A stretch of DNA of 64,000 bases from Marinobacter oulmenensis. GTDB lineage: Bacteria > Pseudomonadota > Gammaproteobacteria > Pseudomonadales > Oleiphilaceae. Shown here piece by piece: positions 24,854 through 34,329 of this stretch (the stretch's first letter is position 1; each line of letters opens with the position of its first letter). The notes under the pieces were generated by a model that was given only the letters and a program-made list of their open reading frames with translations, was not told the DNA's origin and made no database searches. The DNA is taken from assembly GCF_014201735.1 (NCBI RefSeq), contig NZ_JACHFE010000002.1, positions 587,289 to 651,288 of the forward strand, read 5' to 3'. The position numbers and the translations under genes are program-made.

Positions 24854-26620
24854 TCAGTTGCCCTCCTCCCGGGCCACCATGCCCTGCCCGGCTCTTACCA
24901 GCTCGCCGTCATCGCTCGCCTCTATGGAATAGACACTCACCCGATTACGCCCACTGCGTTTGGCCTGGTACAGCGCCTGATCCGCCCGGTGCAGAAGAAC
25001 ATCCAGAGCGACACCGTGAGTCAGGCTGGCAACCCCCACACTGATCGTAAAACGCAGGGAAACGTCACTGTCTGCTTCAATATCCGTCGCCTCGACGGCT
25101 TTGCGGAGCTTTTCTGCAACAACAACAGCCTCGCCTTCCTCACAGCCGGGGAGCAGGATGACAAACTCCTCACCGCCCAGGCGCGCCAACAGGTCCGTCG
25201 TCCGGCTCTGGGCGCGTAAAAGGTCCGCCAGTTTTACCAGAACCCGGTCACCAACCTGGTGGCCATGGCTGTCATTGATCGTCTTGAAGCGGTCCGCATC
25301 GATCGCAAGCACGCACAGCCGCACGCGGTCCTGCAGCGCCAGTGAGCGAAGATGTTCCGCTTCATCCATGAAGTACCGCCGGTTATACAGACGCGTCAGC
25401 GGGTCTGTTGTGGCCTGTCGCCTCAACTCAGCCTGGGAAGCCTTGATCCGCTCCAGAATCCGGATTCTGTGAGCAATAATGAACGCCAGCATCAGTGCTT
25501 CCAGCGTGATACCGATACCCACCCCGTGGCTGGCAACGTAACTGAATCCGATCAGTCCTTTGTAGTAAAGCACCGCAATGGCATTGAACAACAGGAAAAA
25601 CGAATGGCCGACAATGAAGTAGCCAGCAAACGGATTGCCCTTGCGAAACAGGGAGATCGCCACCGACATGGTGAAAAACATAATCACCGCGGCCAGTGAA
25701 CTTGCAGGCTCCAGCGCCCCCTGGATGTCGAAAATACCGTAGATAAAGTCGGCCACCAGCACCGCCAGCAGAACCGTCAGTATCCGGTGTTCGGTCGGAT
25801 ACTGGTGGCGGGTCTCGAAAATCGAGGTCATGAACAGGATCAGGAAAATGGGCATGGTGATCAGGGTCAGGTGCAGGTGAAACACAGCCTCCCCGTAGGC
25901 CTCGAACACGTTGGCAATAAAACCGTAGGAAAGCGCAATCCAGAGCAGCCCCGAGACCAGGTAGAGCGAGTAGAACACGTTCTCCTTGCGCCTGGCGGCG
26001 AAGAACAACAGAACGTTGTAGAAAATCAGGGCCAGCAACACCCCAACCAGCAGCGCAATGTCGTTGTACTGGCCCACCAGGGCAAGCCGCGAATGTTCTT
26101 TGTCCAGCAACAGCAGCGAGAACCATTGATGGGAATAGGACACACTTTCTACATAGAGCGTCCGGGAAGCACCCGCGGGCAACTCGAATTCATAGATGGC
26201 GGTCCCACGATACATCAGGCTGCTGTCCGGATCCCTGTCCAGATCCAGCACCTGACGATCAATCAACTCGCCCGCCCGCTCCAGATAGAACCCGGCGACT
26301 CGATTGTGGTAGGCATAGGGATGATGGAGAAAAAGCTGCCGGGAGCGTCCCGACTCGTTGACCAGATGAATGCGTGACCAGGTTGTCTTCGCTCTGGTGC
26401 CCAGCGCCAACTCATTGTCTGACGGAATGAAGTCCCGGGTTCGGACCTGTTCGTAATCGAGATTGCCAGACTCATCGACGAAATAGGCCATCGGGAAGAC
26501 ATCAAGATCAACCGCCCCGGCCCCAATAGTGACGCTCCCCGAGGCAAACGTCGCAGCCGGGAGGCACAACAGCATAATCAGTACAAGAAACCTGGCCACG
26601 AAATTGTTTACTACTCCCAA
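24854..26620 (-). CDS. Membrane diguanylate cyclase with 7TMR-DISM sensor
   Basis: 588 aa. Signal peptide (to about 27), periplasmic 7TMR-DISMED2-type domain (about 30-170), seven membrane helices (about 185-390), short linker, and GGDEF domain (about 405-560) with an intact GGEEF active loop (about 482-486) and an RTTD inhibitory I-site (RxxD) five residues before it. It should make cyclic di-GMP in response to a periplasmic, probably carbohydrate-like, signal. No EAL domain. The start is TTG at 26620, because no ATG or GTG in frame leaves a full signal peptide; no convincing Shine-Dalgarno is visible. It is monocistronic. Cyclic di-GMP commonly controls exopolysaccharide synthesis, but no direct link is shown here. 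Confidence 0.88.
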   Translation of the reverse strand: MGVVNNFVARFLVLIMLLCLPAATFASGSVTIGAGAVDLDVFPMAYFVDESGNLDYEQVRTRDFIPSDNELALGTRAKTTWSRIHLVNESGRSRQLFLHHPYAYHNRVAGFYLERAGELIDRQVLDLDRDPDSSLMYRGTAIYEFELPAGASRTLYVESVSYSHQWFSLLLLDKEHSRLALVGQYNDIALLVGVLLALIFYNVLLFFAARRKENVFYSLYLVSGLLWIALSYGFIANVFEAYGEAVFHLHLTLITMPIFLILFMTSIFETRHQYPTEHRILTVLLAVLVADFIYGIFDIQGALEPASSLAAVIMFFTMSVAISLFRKGNPFAGYFIVGHSFFLLFNAIAVLYYKGLIGFSYVASHGVGIGITLEALMLAFIIAHRIRILERIKASQAELRRQATTDPLTRLYNRRYFMDEAEHLRSLALQDRVRLCVLAIDADRFKTINDSHGHQVGDRVLVKLADLLRAQSRTTDLLARLGGEEFVILLPGCEEGEAVVVAEKLRKAVEATDIEADSDVSLRFTISVGVASLTHGVALDVLLHRADQALYQAKRSGRNRVSVYSIEASDDGELVRAGQGMVAREEGN

Positions 26621-26751
26621 GACTGCCCCGCAGGCAGTGGAAAACCCTCATGAGATACGGCGAGCAGCCCCTCCAGCCGCCTCATATCCACCCTTCTCAC
26701 GAATCAGGTCAGGCCCTTGATCGAGTTATTCCACATAAGGAAGGGCCAATA

Positions 26752-27525
26752 TCAGCGCTCGGATGAAGTCAGGCAAGTTTCGAAATCTAGCAGCAGTTGC
26801 CGGCAGGCGCCAAGATATCCACTGCCAAAAAGATTGTAGTGATTCAGGGCATGATACAGGTTGTAGATGCTACGTTTAGCGGGGTACGCCATCGTCCGGG
26901 GCCAGACCCGGTCATAGGCCTGATAGAATGCGGGCTCGAAGCCACCGAAAAACTCGGTCATCGCCAGATCGGCCTCCCGGTCCCCATAGTAAACAGCCGG
27001 GTCGATGAGCCAGGCCCGTTCACGGTCAAACAGAGCATTCCCCGACCAGAGATCTCCATGAATCAGGCTCGGCCTGTCGCAATGACGGTTGAGAAAGGCA
27101 ACCAGCGCCACCGCATTGCGTGACAACACCTGTTCAAACTCTGCCCTCACCTGACTGTTACGGATAAGCCCCACCTGGTAGCCCAACCGGTAATCCAGAA
27201 AGAACTGCCCCCAGTCGTCGGACCAGGTGTTCTTCTGGCGCGCAAGCCCGATGTAGTTGTCATGATCCAGACCGTAACGCGTTGCCTGTTGCTGATGAAT
27301 CCCGGCCAGCCCTTCCCCGAGACCCGCCATCAGGTCCGCGGTGGCCGGCCTGCCAAAGATGCGTGGAATCACCAGAGTCTTTTCATCCACAGACAGGACC
27401 TCCGGTATGGCAACACCGGCGGTACCACTGGCCTGCACTGCCTCCCGGAGAAGATCCAGGCCCCGAGCCTCGCAGGTCAGGGCATCCGCAAAGCCCGACT
27501 CATTGGTTTTGCTGAACGTATCCAT
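26752..27525 (-). CDS. Fructosamine kinase family protein, short N-lobe
   Basis: 257 aa. Ketosamine-3-kinase/aminoglycoside-phosphotransferase fold: LVIPRIFGRPA (hinge), the catalytic loop LIHGDLWSGNALFD and the metal site WLIDPAVYYGDREADLAMTEFFGGF, plus NYIGLARQKNTWSDDWGQFFLDYRL typical of this family. Such enzymes phosphorylate sugar amines and repair glycated proteins. Members normally have about 285-295 aa; this one begins at the strand that carries the ATP-binding lysine (FSKTN) and lacks the preceding glycine-rich strands. The ATG at 27525 is a few bases beyond the DUF2897 stop; an ATG at 27540 overlaps it. The N-terminal absence may be a family variant or a deletion. Confidence 0.78.
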   Translation of the reverse strand: MDTFSKTNESGFADALTCEARGLDLLREAVQASGTAGVAIPEVLSVDEKTLVIPRIFGRPATADLMAGLGEGLAGIHQQQATRYGLDHDNYIGLARQKNTWSDDWGQFFLDYRLGYQVGLIRNSQVRAEFEQVLSRNAVALVAFLNRHCDRPSLIHGDLWSGNALFDRERAWLIDPAVYYGDREADLAMTEFFGGFEPAFYQAYDRVWPRTMAYPAKRSIYNLYHALNHYNLFGSGYLGACRQLLLDFETCLTSSER

Positions 27526-27529
27526 AAAA

Positions 27530-27703
27530 CTACCAGTCATCTCCGTTCTGCTTTTCCTGCTCATCCAGTTCCGCTTTGCGCTTCCGAATTTTTTCCAGAC
27601 GATGCTCGGGAATCTTCATATTGGCGCTGTCTTTCAGAAACAGCAGGCTTCCAAGGACAAGCGCAAAAGCGGCCAGTAGAATCAGCCATCCGATCAGGGG
27701 CAT
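27530..27703 (-). CDS. DUF2897 family small membrane protein
   Basis: 57 aa. One membrane helix (LIGWLILLAAFALVLGSLLFL) followed by KDSANMKIPEHRLEKIRKRK and an acidic tail, the pattern of the DUF2897 family of gammaproteobacteria. Function unknown. ATG at 27703 has GGAG about 6 nt upstream; the frame is open further up to 27961, but that part is antisense to the pseudouridine synthase gene. The stop lies just before the fructosamine kinase start, suggesting coupling. It diverges from the rlu gene at 27780. Confidence 0.75.
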   Translation of the reverse strand: MPLIGWLILLAAFALVLGSLLFLKDSANMKIPEHRLEKIRKRKAELDEQEKQNGDDW

Positions 27704-27779
27704 GAGCACACTCCGTTTGATATATAATGATGAGTTTACATGCCCCCGACTGATCCCGGAAACCAGAGCAGCCCAGGCT

Positions 27780-28583
27780 ATGCGCGCTACGTTTGAAACC
27801 ACCGTCGACTCTCCCACCACAGCCGTCGATGCCCTTGCGGACATCTCCGGTCTGTCAAAGCAGAAAATAAAGGATGCGATGGCCAAGGGTGCCTGCTGGT
27901 GGCAGGTGAAAGGCAAAACGGTCCGTCTTCGCAAAGCCAAGCGTCTTCTGAAACCAGGCACACATATCCAGCTGTTCTATGATGACCAGGTGCTGGCAAG
28001 GCATCCCGAGCAGCCTCGCCTGGTGGAGAATACCGGCCGTTACAGCGTCTGGCACAAACCTCACGGCCTGCTGTCCCAGGGCTCACAATGGGGCGATCAC
28101 TGCAGCCTGTTACGACTGGTGGAAACCATCCTGGCGACGCCCAGCTTTCTGGTGCACCGGCTGGATGCGGACGCTGCGGGACTGATGCTGATTGCCCATG
28201 ACGGCAAGGCGGCAGCAGCTCTTTCGCAACTGTTTTCAGGGCGAACGGTCACCAAGGTGTATCAGGCAAGCGTGGAAGGAGAACTGATTTGCCAGGACCG
28301 GCTGATTGAAACACCCCTGGATGGCAAAACCGCGGTATCGCGGGTATCCACCCTCAAAACGGATCCCGACGGCGGAACCAGCAGGGTGCAAGTCATCATC
28401 GAGACCGGGCGCAAGCACCAGATCCGGCGGCATCTGGCCGGCATCGGTCATCCCATTGTGGGGGACCGCCTTTACGGCGAGTCACACCCGGACGGGCTGA
28501 GGCTGGAGGCGGTTTACCTGGCGTTTCACTGCCCTTTGACGAACCGGCAACAAGCGTTCGGAGAAGAGCCGGCAGCAACCTGA
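27780..28583 (+). CDS. RluA-family RNA pseudouridine synthase
   Basis: 267 aa. The N-terminal part (about 10-65) is S4-like (LSKQKIKDAMAKGACWWQVKG), followed by the RluA catalytic domain with the HRLDADAAGLML motif (catalytic Asp in HRLD), GRTVTKVYQA and the C-terminal ETGRKHQIRRHLAGIGHPIVGD block. It isomerises uridine in rRNA or tRNA; the target cannot be read from sequence. It matches the TIGR01621-type subgroup (S4-containing, marine gammaproteobacteria). ATG at 27780 is the first in frame that leaves a family-like N-terminus; the frame open from 27576 overlaps the DUF2897 gene and is not coding there. Confidence 0.88.
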   Translation: MRATFETTVDSPTTAVDALADISGLSKQKIKDAMAKGACWWQVKGKTVRLRKAKRLLKPGTHIQLFYDDQVLARHPEQPRLVENTGRYSVWHKPHGLLSQGSQWGDHCSLLRLVETILATPSFLVHRLDADAAGLMLIAHDGKAAAALSQLFSGRTVTKVYQASVEGELICQDRLIETPLDGKTAVSRVSTLKTDPDGGTSRVQVIIETGRKHQIRRHLAGIGHPIVGDRLYGESHPDGLRLEAVYLAFHCPLTNRQQAFGEEPAAT

Positions 28584-28598
28584 GCCGGGTGGGCAACG

Positions 28599-29606
28599 CT
28601 AGACGTTGTAGAACCCGCGATACCAGTCGATAAACCGGGCCATCCCCTCCTCAATGGAGGTCTGCGACCTATAACCGACATCTCTGGTCAGATCCTTCAC
28701 GTCGGCGTAGGTCGCCAGGACATCGCCAGGTTGCATGGGCAAAAGATTCCTGTCGGCTTTTTTACCCACGCAGGATTCGATGATTTCGATGAATCGAGAC
28801 AATTCCACCGGGTTGTTGCTGCCAATATTGTAAAGCCGATACGGGGCCCGACTGCTGCCCGGGTCCGGCTCAAGCCCCTGCCAGTCCGGATTGGGCGTGG
28901 CCACCTGATCAAGACTGAGAACAACCCCTTCAACAATATCGTCAATGTAGGTGAAGTCACGCTGGTGATGGCCATGATTGAACACATCAATGGTTTCGCC
29001 AGCCAGAATCTTGCGGGTAAAGATAAAAGGCGCCATGTCGGGCCGGCCCCAGGGGCCGTACACCGTAAAAAAGCGCAGGCCGGTAGTCGGCAGGTTGTAG
29101 AGATGGCTATAGGTATGGGCCATCAGCTCATTGGCCTTTTTCGAGGCGGCATAAAGGCTCAGGGGATGGTCCACATTGTCGTGGACCGAGAACGGCATGG
29201 TCTCGTTGGCACCGTAGACCGAACTGCTGGAGGCATACACCAGATGCTGCACATCGTTGTGGCGACAGCCCTCCAGAATGTTCATGAAACCGACCAGATT
29301 GGCGTCCACGTAGGCGTTCGGATTTTCGATGGAATAGCGAACGCCGGCCTGGGCGGCCAGGTGCACCACCCGCTCCGGCTGTTCAGCCCTGAAGAGTTCC
29401 GCCATGGCCTCACGGTCAGCTACATCCTGGCGGATTTCGGTAAACCCCGGCTTTCCCCGCAAGCCATCGAGACGGGCTTCTTTCAGGTTCACATCGTAAT
29501 AGTCATTGACGTTATCCACCCCAATGACCTGATCGCCACGATCCAGCAGCCTGTGCGCCAGATGCGCGCCGATAAAGCCCGCGGTTCCGGTTACCAGAAC
29601 TTTCAC
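28599..29606 (-). CDS. NAD-dependent sugar epimerase (UDP-glucuronate 4-epimerase type)
   Basis: 335 aa short-chain dehydrogenase/reductase-type epimerase. Rossmann motif GTAGFIGAHLAHRLL, substrate segments VDNVNDYYDVNLKEARL and QAGVRYSIENPNAYVDANLVGF, catalytic SSSSVYG and YAASKKANE (YxxxK). The DNVNDYYD and AGVRYS blocks are typical of UDP-glucuronate 4-epimerases, which supply UDP-galacturonate for surface glycans. No glycosyltransferase cluster is adjacent; purC lies 40 nt upstream. The exact substrate needs biochemical proof. Confidence 0.85.
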   Translation of the reverse strand: MKVLVTGTAGFIGAHLAHRLLDRGDQVIGVDNVNDYYDVNLKEARLDGLRGKPGFTEIRQDVADREAMAELFRAEQPERVVHLAAQAGVRYSIENPNAYVDANLVGFMNILEGCRHNDVQHLVYASSSSVYGANETMPFSVHDNVDHPLSLYAASKKANELMAHTYSHLYNLPTTGLRFFTVYGPWGRPDMAPFIFTRKILAGETIDVFNHGHHQRDFTYIDDIVEGVVLSLDQVATPNPDWQGLEPDPGSSRAPYRLYNIGSNNPVELSRFIEIIESCVGKKADRNLLPMQPGDVLATYADVKDLTRDVGYRSQTSIEEGMARFIDWYRGFYNV

Positions 29607-29646
29607 CCGTTACTCTCCCTTCAGGTCAGGTGACGCCTGCCCGGCA

Positions 29647-30360
29647 TCAGTCGAAGTCGATGCCCAGGCGCCGCCCCACTTCCTCGTAGGTTTCGATGAC
29701 GCTGCCAAGACCCTGGCGGAAGCGGTCCTTGTCCATCTTCTTGCGGGTATCCCGGTCCCAGATCCGGCAACCATCCGGGCTGAACTCATCGCCCAGAACG
29801 ATGGTGCCACCACTGCGACCGAACTCCAGCTTGTAATCCACCAGCAGCATGCCGGCGTCGGCGAACAGGGCCTTGAGTACATCGTTGACCTTATAGGTCA
29901 GCGTTTTCATCTGATTGAGCTCGTCCGCCGTGGCCCAGCCGAAGGTGACGGCCAGGGACTCATTGACCATCGGATCGTGGAGCTGGTCGTTTTTCAGGAA
30001 CAGCTCATAGGTCGGCGGGTTCAGGTCCTGGCCTTCCTCAACACCAAGCCGGCGACAAAGACTGCCAGCGGACACATTACGGACCACGCATTCGACCGGA
30101 ATCATGTCCAGCTTGCGCACCAGTGACTCGGTGTTCGAAAGCAGCTGTTCAAAGTGGGTGGGAACGCCAGCCGCTTCCAGCTTTTCCATGATGAAGGCAT
30201 TGAACTTGTTGTTCACCATGCCTTTACGGTCGAGCTGCTCCACTTTCTCGCCGTCGAAGGCGGAGGTATCATCCCGGAACGCCAGAACAAACCGCTCGGG
30301 ATCATCGGTCCGGTAAACCGACTTGGCTTTGCCGGCATACAATTCTTCGCGCTTTTCCAT
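29647..30360 (-). CDS. purC: Phosphoribosylaminoimidazole-succinocarboxamide synthase PurC
   Basis: 237 aa, the usual length. SAICAR synthetase of purine biosynthesis, ligating aspartate to CAIR with ATP. Visible signatures: [42 protein letters not shown] and [25 protein letters not shown]. It lies 40 nt downstream of bamC with a small GC hairpin between, and may be read through from dapA-bamC. The same neighbours occur in Pseudomonas. Confidence 0.97.
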   Translation of the reverse strand: MEKREELYAGKAKSVYRTDDPERFVLAFRDDTSAFDGEKVEQLDRKGMVNNKFNAFIMEKLEAAGVPTHFEQLLSNTESLVRKLDMIPVECVVRNVSAGSLCRRLGVEEGQDLNPPTYELFLKNDQLHDPMVNESLAVTFGWATADELNQMKTLTYKVNDVLKALFADAGMLLVDYKLEFGRSGGTIVLGDEFSPDGCRIWDRDTRKKMDKDRFRQGLGSVIETYEEVGRRLGIDFD

Positions 30361-30377
30361 TCTTGTCTCCAGAAGAA

Positions 30378-30393
30378 GGCGGCCTGTGCCGCC
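30378..30393 (-). terminator. Small hairpin between bamC and purC
   Basis: GGCGGC-CTGT-GCCGCC, a 6-bp GC stem, followed on the minus strand by TTCTTCT. It may attenuate or terminate the dapA-bamC transcript before purC. Confidence 0.35.
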
Positions 30394-30400
30394 CCCAGAA

Positions 30401-31495
30401 TCAGTTCAGGTCGTCAAACAACAGGGTCAGCAGGTCACCGGAGCTGTGATCACCAGTATAGTCATCACTCCGGTCCACGGTGACCAGAACCGCGTCGGCT
30501 CCACCCTTCACATCAACGGTGTGGGTATGAACCAGCTCCGGAGAGCTACCCAGGCTTGAGAGCCAGCCGCCACCACGCTCGTCCGCCGTGCGGAAATCGA
30601 CACGGAACCAGCCCTCTTCCCGGTTCATGTCCACCACCGCCACATCGGAGGCTTCCAGAGAGCGGCTCAACTCGGCCCAGGCACGGTCGTAGCCAAGCTC
30701 GACACGCATCGCCAGCGGTACGTCGTTGTGCTTCATGAGGCTAACCTGGGGCCGGGAAATCATGTCTGAAGCGGCCCGGGAAACGGACTTGCTGTTCTCC
30801 CTTCCCTGCAGGAAGGTACTCAGGCCCGACAGCAGCTCTTTCTGCTGCGCCAGCGCCTGATCTGAAACCGATGCCCGCTCGTCCCAGGGCAGAAGCCCCT
30901 CGGGAGAACTTTCCAGCGTCAGCTTGCGAACACGGATCTCCGTCGTCTTGCGGCGAACCCCCGGTGTCAGACGGGCCTGGACCACAACACGGTCTTCGTC
31001 GGCACTCGGTTCCCCCGGAAGCCCCAGAAGATCACGGCTGCGCTTGCTGAAGTTGGCCAGTTCACTTTGCAGAACACCGGCCTGTGGGCTCTGTTCCGCC
31101 ACTCCCAGTCCGGTCTCGTTCATCCAGGCACTGACTGCGGGCCAGAGTTGCCCGGGAACCTCGTTGACCAGCAGCCAGGCACGGCCATCCAGTTCCTCAA
31201 TCACATAGTTTTCATCGAGGATCTCCGAGGTCATATCCGGTGGTGTTGGTAATTCGGACGGATAGTATCGGCGGGTGTCGCTGGTACTGATATTGCGGAT
31301 CGGCATGGCCTGCCCGATGCGGGACGCATCGGCGCCCTCCGGCACCTCAATCATTTCCCCTTCAGGGGCACTGACATAACGTTCGGAACGGTCTTCCACC
31401 AGGCTGCAGCCAGCCAGGGCGGAGAAAAACAGAATCCCGGCCAGCGGCCGGGAAACGGACAATGTCTTGGAACGGGCTCCTGAAAGAACCTGCAT
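30401..31495 (-). CDS. bamC: Outer membrane protein assembly factor BamC
   Basis: 364 aa lipoprotein of the BAM complex. The signal sequence ends in the lipobox LAGC (Cys about 30). An unstructured N-terminal stretch ([28 protein letters not shown]) is the part that binds BamD in E. coli. Two helix-grip domains follow (about 85-190 and 255-360). It follows dapA by 35 nt, the classical dapA-bamC pair. Length is close to the E. coli protein (344 aa). Confidence 0.93.
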   Translation of the reverse strand: MQVLSGARSKTLSVSRPLAGILFFSALAGCSLVEDRSERYVSAPEGEMIEVPEGADASRIGQAMPIRNISTSDTRRYYPSELPTPPDMTSEILDENYVIEELDGRAWLLVNEVPGQLWPAVSAWMNETGLGVAEQSPQAGVLQSELANFSKRSRDLLGLPGEPSADEDRVVVQARLTPGVRRKTTEIRVRKLTLESSPEGLLPWDERASVSDQALAQQKELLSGLSTFLQGRENSKSVSRAASDMISRPQVSLMKHNDVPLAMRVELGYDRAWAELSRSLEASDVAVVDMNREEGWFRVDFRTADERGGGWLSSLGSSPELVHTHTVDVKGGADAVLVTVDRSDDYTGDHSSGDLLTLLFDDLN

Positions 31496-31530
31496 CGAGT
31501 TACTCCGGTTAAGGGGTGGTTACTGCGGCC

Positions 31531-32409
31531 TCAGAGAACACCTGAGGCCTTGAGTGCTTCTTCCACCTCACCGTGGAACTTTTCACTGAGCTGGGTCAGC
31601 GGCAGACGGATGCCCTCACCGATCATGCCCATCCGTTGCAGAGCCCACTTCACAGGGATTGGGTTGGCTTCAAGGAAAAGCTTGCGGTTGAGAGGCATCA
31701 GGAGCTCGTTCAGTCGCTGGGTCTCTTCCTCATTACCGGCGATCGCTGCGGCGCACAGATCGGCCATGCCACGGGGGGCTACATTGGCGGTGACCGAGAC
31801 GTTACCTTTGCCGCCTGCCAGCATCAGGTCTGCGGCCGTAGCATCGTCACCGGAATACACGGCCAGCCGACCATCCAGCGCCTCAATCAGTTCCGCCCCC
31901 CGGGGGATATTACCGGTGGCATCCTTGATACCCACGATATTGGGGATGTCTGCCAGGCGCAGAACGGTCTCATTGAGCATGTCGCAGGCGGTCCGGCCCG
32001 GCACGTTATAAAGCATCTGTTTCATACCCGGAACGGCTTCGGCGATCGCTTTGAAGTGCTGGTACAGGCCTTCCTGGGTCGGCTTGTTGTAGTACGGGAC
32101 CACCAGCAGACAGGCATCGGCACCCAGCTTTTCGGCACGGCTGGTCAGCTCGATGGCCTCCCGGGTACTGTTACCGCCAGTGCCGGCGATTACGGGAATC
32201 CGGCCGGCAACGCGATCGATAATATGACCAATGGTCCGGATATGCTCATCCGGGTCCAGCGTCGCGGATTCACCGGTGGTGCCAACCGCCACGATACCAT
32301 TGGTGCCGTTCTCAATATGGAAATCGACCAGTTTATCCAGATGCTCCCAGTGAATGTCACCATTGGGGTGCATGGGCGTGACCAGTGCGACAAGGCTACC
32401 CGTAATCAT
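31531..32409 (-). CDS. dapA: 4-hydroxy-tetrahydrodipicolinate synthase DapA
   Basis: 292 aa, typical length. It condenses pyruvate with aspartate semialdehyde in lysine and diaminopimelate synthesis. Motifs: [26 protein letters not shown] (Tyr of the catalytic triad) and VGIKDATGN with the Schiff-base lysine. It starts ATGATTACGGGT and is divergent from bcp, 74 nt away. bamC follows on the same strand. gcvR, which lies between dapA and bcp in Pseudomonas, is absent. Confidence 0.97.
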   Translation of the reverse strand: MITGSLVALVTPMHPNGDIHWEHLDKLVDFHIENGTNGIVAVGTTGESATLDPDEHIRTIGHIIDRVAGRIPVIAGTGGNSTREAIELTSRAEKLGADACLLVVPYYNKPTQEGLYQHFKAIAEAVPGMKQMLYNVPGRTACDMLNETVLRLADIPNIVGIKDATGNIPRGAELIEALDGRLAVYSGDDATAADLMLAGGKGNVSVTANVAPRGMADLCAAAIAGNEEETQRLNELLMPLNRKLFLEANPIPVKWALQRMGMIGEGIRLPLTQLSEKFHGEVEEALKASGVL

Positions 32410-32483
32410 AAAAGCTCCGTCCGAATAAAACCGATATGGTAATGTTGGGCCTGAACTGACACAAGAGTACTGAAGGAGATGTC

Positions 32484-32951
32484 ATGTCATCCGTAGCATT
32501 GAACCAGCCCATTCCCGATTTCGAGGCTCCGGCAACCGGTGATCAGACCATCCGGCCAGCGGACCTGCGGGGGAAAAACATCGTCATCTATTTCTACCCG
32601 AAAGACAATACTCCGGGCTGCACAACTGAAGGACAGGACTTCCGCGACCGCATGGAACAGTTCGAGGAACTGGACACTGTCATCCTCGGCGTGTCCCGCG
32701 ATGGCCTGAAAGCCCATGAAAACTTCCGGGCCAAGCAGAACTTTCCGTTCCACCTGATTTCTGACCGGGACGAAGCCCTGTGCAAACTGTTCGACGTCAT
32801 CAAGCCCAAGAAGCTTTATGGCAAGGAACACATGGGCATCGAGCGCAGCACCTTCCTGTTTGATGCCGGGGGCGTTCTCCGTCAGGAATGGCGCGGCGTC
32901 AAGGTCAAGGGCCATGCCGACGAAGTGCTGGAGGCCGTGCGGGGGCTCTAG
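32484..32951 (+). CDS. bcp: Peroxiredoxin Bcp (BCP/PrxQ type)
   Basis: 155 aa thiol peroxidase. The peroxidatic cysteine is C46 in DNTPGCTTEGQDF. The resolving cysteine found five residues later in E. coli Bcp is absent (Gln at 51); the only other cysteine is about C100 (EALCKLF), so the enzyme may be 1-Cys or use another partner thiol. GGAG stands upstream of ATG at 32484. It is monocistronic, divergent from dapA and convergent with the three-gene envelope operon. Confidence 0.93.
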   Translation: MSSVALNQPIPDFEAPATGDQTIRPADLRGKNIVIYFYPKDNTPGCTTEGQDFRDRMEQFEELDTVILGVSRDGLKAHENFRAKQNFPFHLISDRDEALCKLFDVIKPKKLYGKEHMGIERSTFLFDAGGVLRQEWRGVKVKGHADEVLEAVRGL

Positions 32952-32958
32952 GCCCGCT

Positions 32959-33035
32959 CTCATACCAGCAAAGCTGCAAGCAGAAACAGGCGATGCGCAC
33001 CCGTGCCGGAAATCACGATAGTGGTCTGGTATGAG
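32959..33035. repeat. 10-bp inverted repeat with 57-base spacer after bcp
   Basis: CTCATACCAG (32959-32968) and CTGGTATGAG (33026-33035) are perfect inverted copies in the 98-base gap between convergent bcp and the envelope operon. The spacing is long for a simple terminator and there is no T-run. It may be a folded bidirectional terminator or a scar at the border of an inserted segment. Confidence 0.5.
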
Positions 33036-33049
33036 GCCTCGCCTGCTGC

Positions 33050-34327
33050 CTACGGCCGCACCCAGCGATAACCGTAATACCCCTCGCTATTGCGGTAGCC
33101 CATGCGTAGCCAGCCAACGCCCGCCGGGTCAATGCTCATACGCCCTTCGATATAGATATCGTCCATCGCTTGCCAGTGTTCGCCGCCATCGCGGCTGAGC
33201 AGCATATGGCGACCATCGCCACGGCCTTTTTCGACGATGAGCGCGTTCTCGCTGGCGTACAGGCTACCCAGTCGGGCATTACCGGCCGTAAGCACCGGCG
33301 ACCACTGCCCCTGATGCAGGCGATACAGGGTATGGCGAGTGGGTTCGGGACTCCGGTAGAGGCCAAAGAGCTGGCCGCCGGGGCCGTTTTCGATCCTGGT
33401 CAGGCTGCCGTCGCGGCGGGCGGCGGAGAGGATCTCGCCAGTGCGGGCATTGAGCCGGTAGATACCCACCCCCGAAACTGTGCTGTAACGGTCACCGGTG
33501 AAGGCATAAAGCTGGCCGGCATCATCCAGATGCCACCGAAAGCGATCACTCGTGCGGTCGCTGTGTGACTCCTTGCCGACCACGCTGGCATCGTATTCGC
33601 GCAGCCGGTCGTCGGTCGCGAGTATGCGCCAGTGCTGGCCTCTGTCTTCCGACAGGTAGATAGTCTGGAAGCCATCGACCCAGACTCGCTGATCGTCAAT
33701 ACCGATGATTTTCGGTACATAGGCTTTTTCAAGTACGTTCCGGGCGGCGACACGCCAGTGATGGCCGAAATCGTTTGAAACGAAAACCGTCCGGTTCGCG
33801 ATACCCGGCAGTTCGGCAATGAGGTAGCACACGCCATTCGGCCCGCACTGCAGGTTCTTGACGTCGCCCTGCAGGCGAGCGACGACGGCCAACCGGCCAT
33901 CAGTGCTGCGCAACAGATAGCTCAGGCCAAGCGGGTCCCGCTGCCGTAACATGCGCTCAACCTGTTGCTCGGGATCGCTCGGATCGGCTTCAGGAGTGGA
34001 TAACAGGCAGTTGAGCACCGGGCGCGCATCGCCTGTCGCCACGCGCCCACCGGCCTGGCAGGCATCGGGACAGCGACCCTCACGCGTACAGGCTTCGACC
34101 TCTCCGTCCCGGCCGGTCGAGGCGACGCTCAGCAACACATCTTCGCCCGCCGCCGCGGTCTTCAGCTCGCTCCAGTCCACCGGCTCGGCCAGCTTCGTGG
34201 CCAGATGCTGTTTCGGCTGGTTGTGCCAGCCATCGGCATAGCCAACAAACAGGTACCAGTAGAAGCCAAATACCGCGTAACAGAGCAATGCCGTGAGCAC
34301 CCACGGCCGTATCCATACAGGGACCAT
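33050..34327 (-). CDS. Membrane-anchored Asp-box beta-propeller protein, unknown function
   Basis: 425 aa. One N-terminal membrane helix (about 8-30, VLTALLCYAVFGFYWYLFVG) anchors a large periplasmic domain. That domain has three clear Asp-box/BNR motifs of the form S-x-D-x-G-x-x-W: SNDFGHHWR, SEDRGQHWR and SRDGGEHWQ, implying a sialidase-like beta-propeller. Four cysteines cluster at about 80-107 (CTREGRCPDAC...NCLL), probably disulphides. No catalytic sialidase residues are evident, so binding is more likely than hydrolysis. It is the last gene of a three-gene operon and starts 2 nt after the upstream stop. I do not recognise a named family. Confidence 0.7.
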   Translation of the reverse strand: MVPVWIRPWVLTALLCYAVFGFYWYLFVGYADGWHNQPKQHLATKLAEPVDWSELKTAAAGEDVLLSVASTGRDGEVEACTREGRCPDACQAGGRVATGDARPVLNCLLSTPEADPSDPEQQVERMLRQRDPLGLSYLLRSTDGRLAVVARLQGDVKNLQCGPNGVCYLIAELPGIANRTVFVSNDFGHHWRVAARNVLEKAYVPKIIGIDDQRVWVDGFQTIYLSEDRGQHWRILATDDRLREYDASVVGKESHSDRTSDRFRWHLDDAGQLYAFTGDRYSTVSGVGIYRLNARTGEILSAARRDGSLTRIENGPGGQLFGLYRSPEPTRHTLYRLHQGQWSPVLTAGNARLGSLYASENALIVEKGRGDGRHMLLSRDGGEHWQAMDDIYIEGRMSIDPAGVGWLRMGYRNSEGYYGYRWVRP

Positions 34328-34329
34328 GG

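Noticed and set aside
32952..33049. Integron attC-like site after bcp
   Set aside because: The inverted repeat lacks the RYYYAAC/GTTRRRY core sites.
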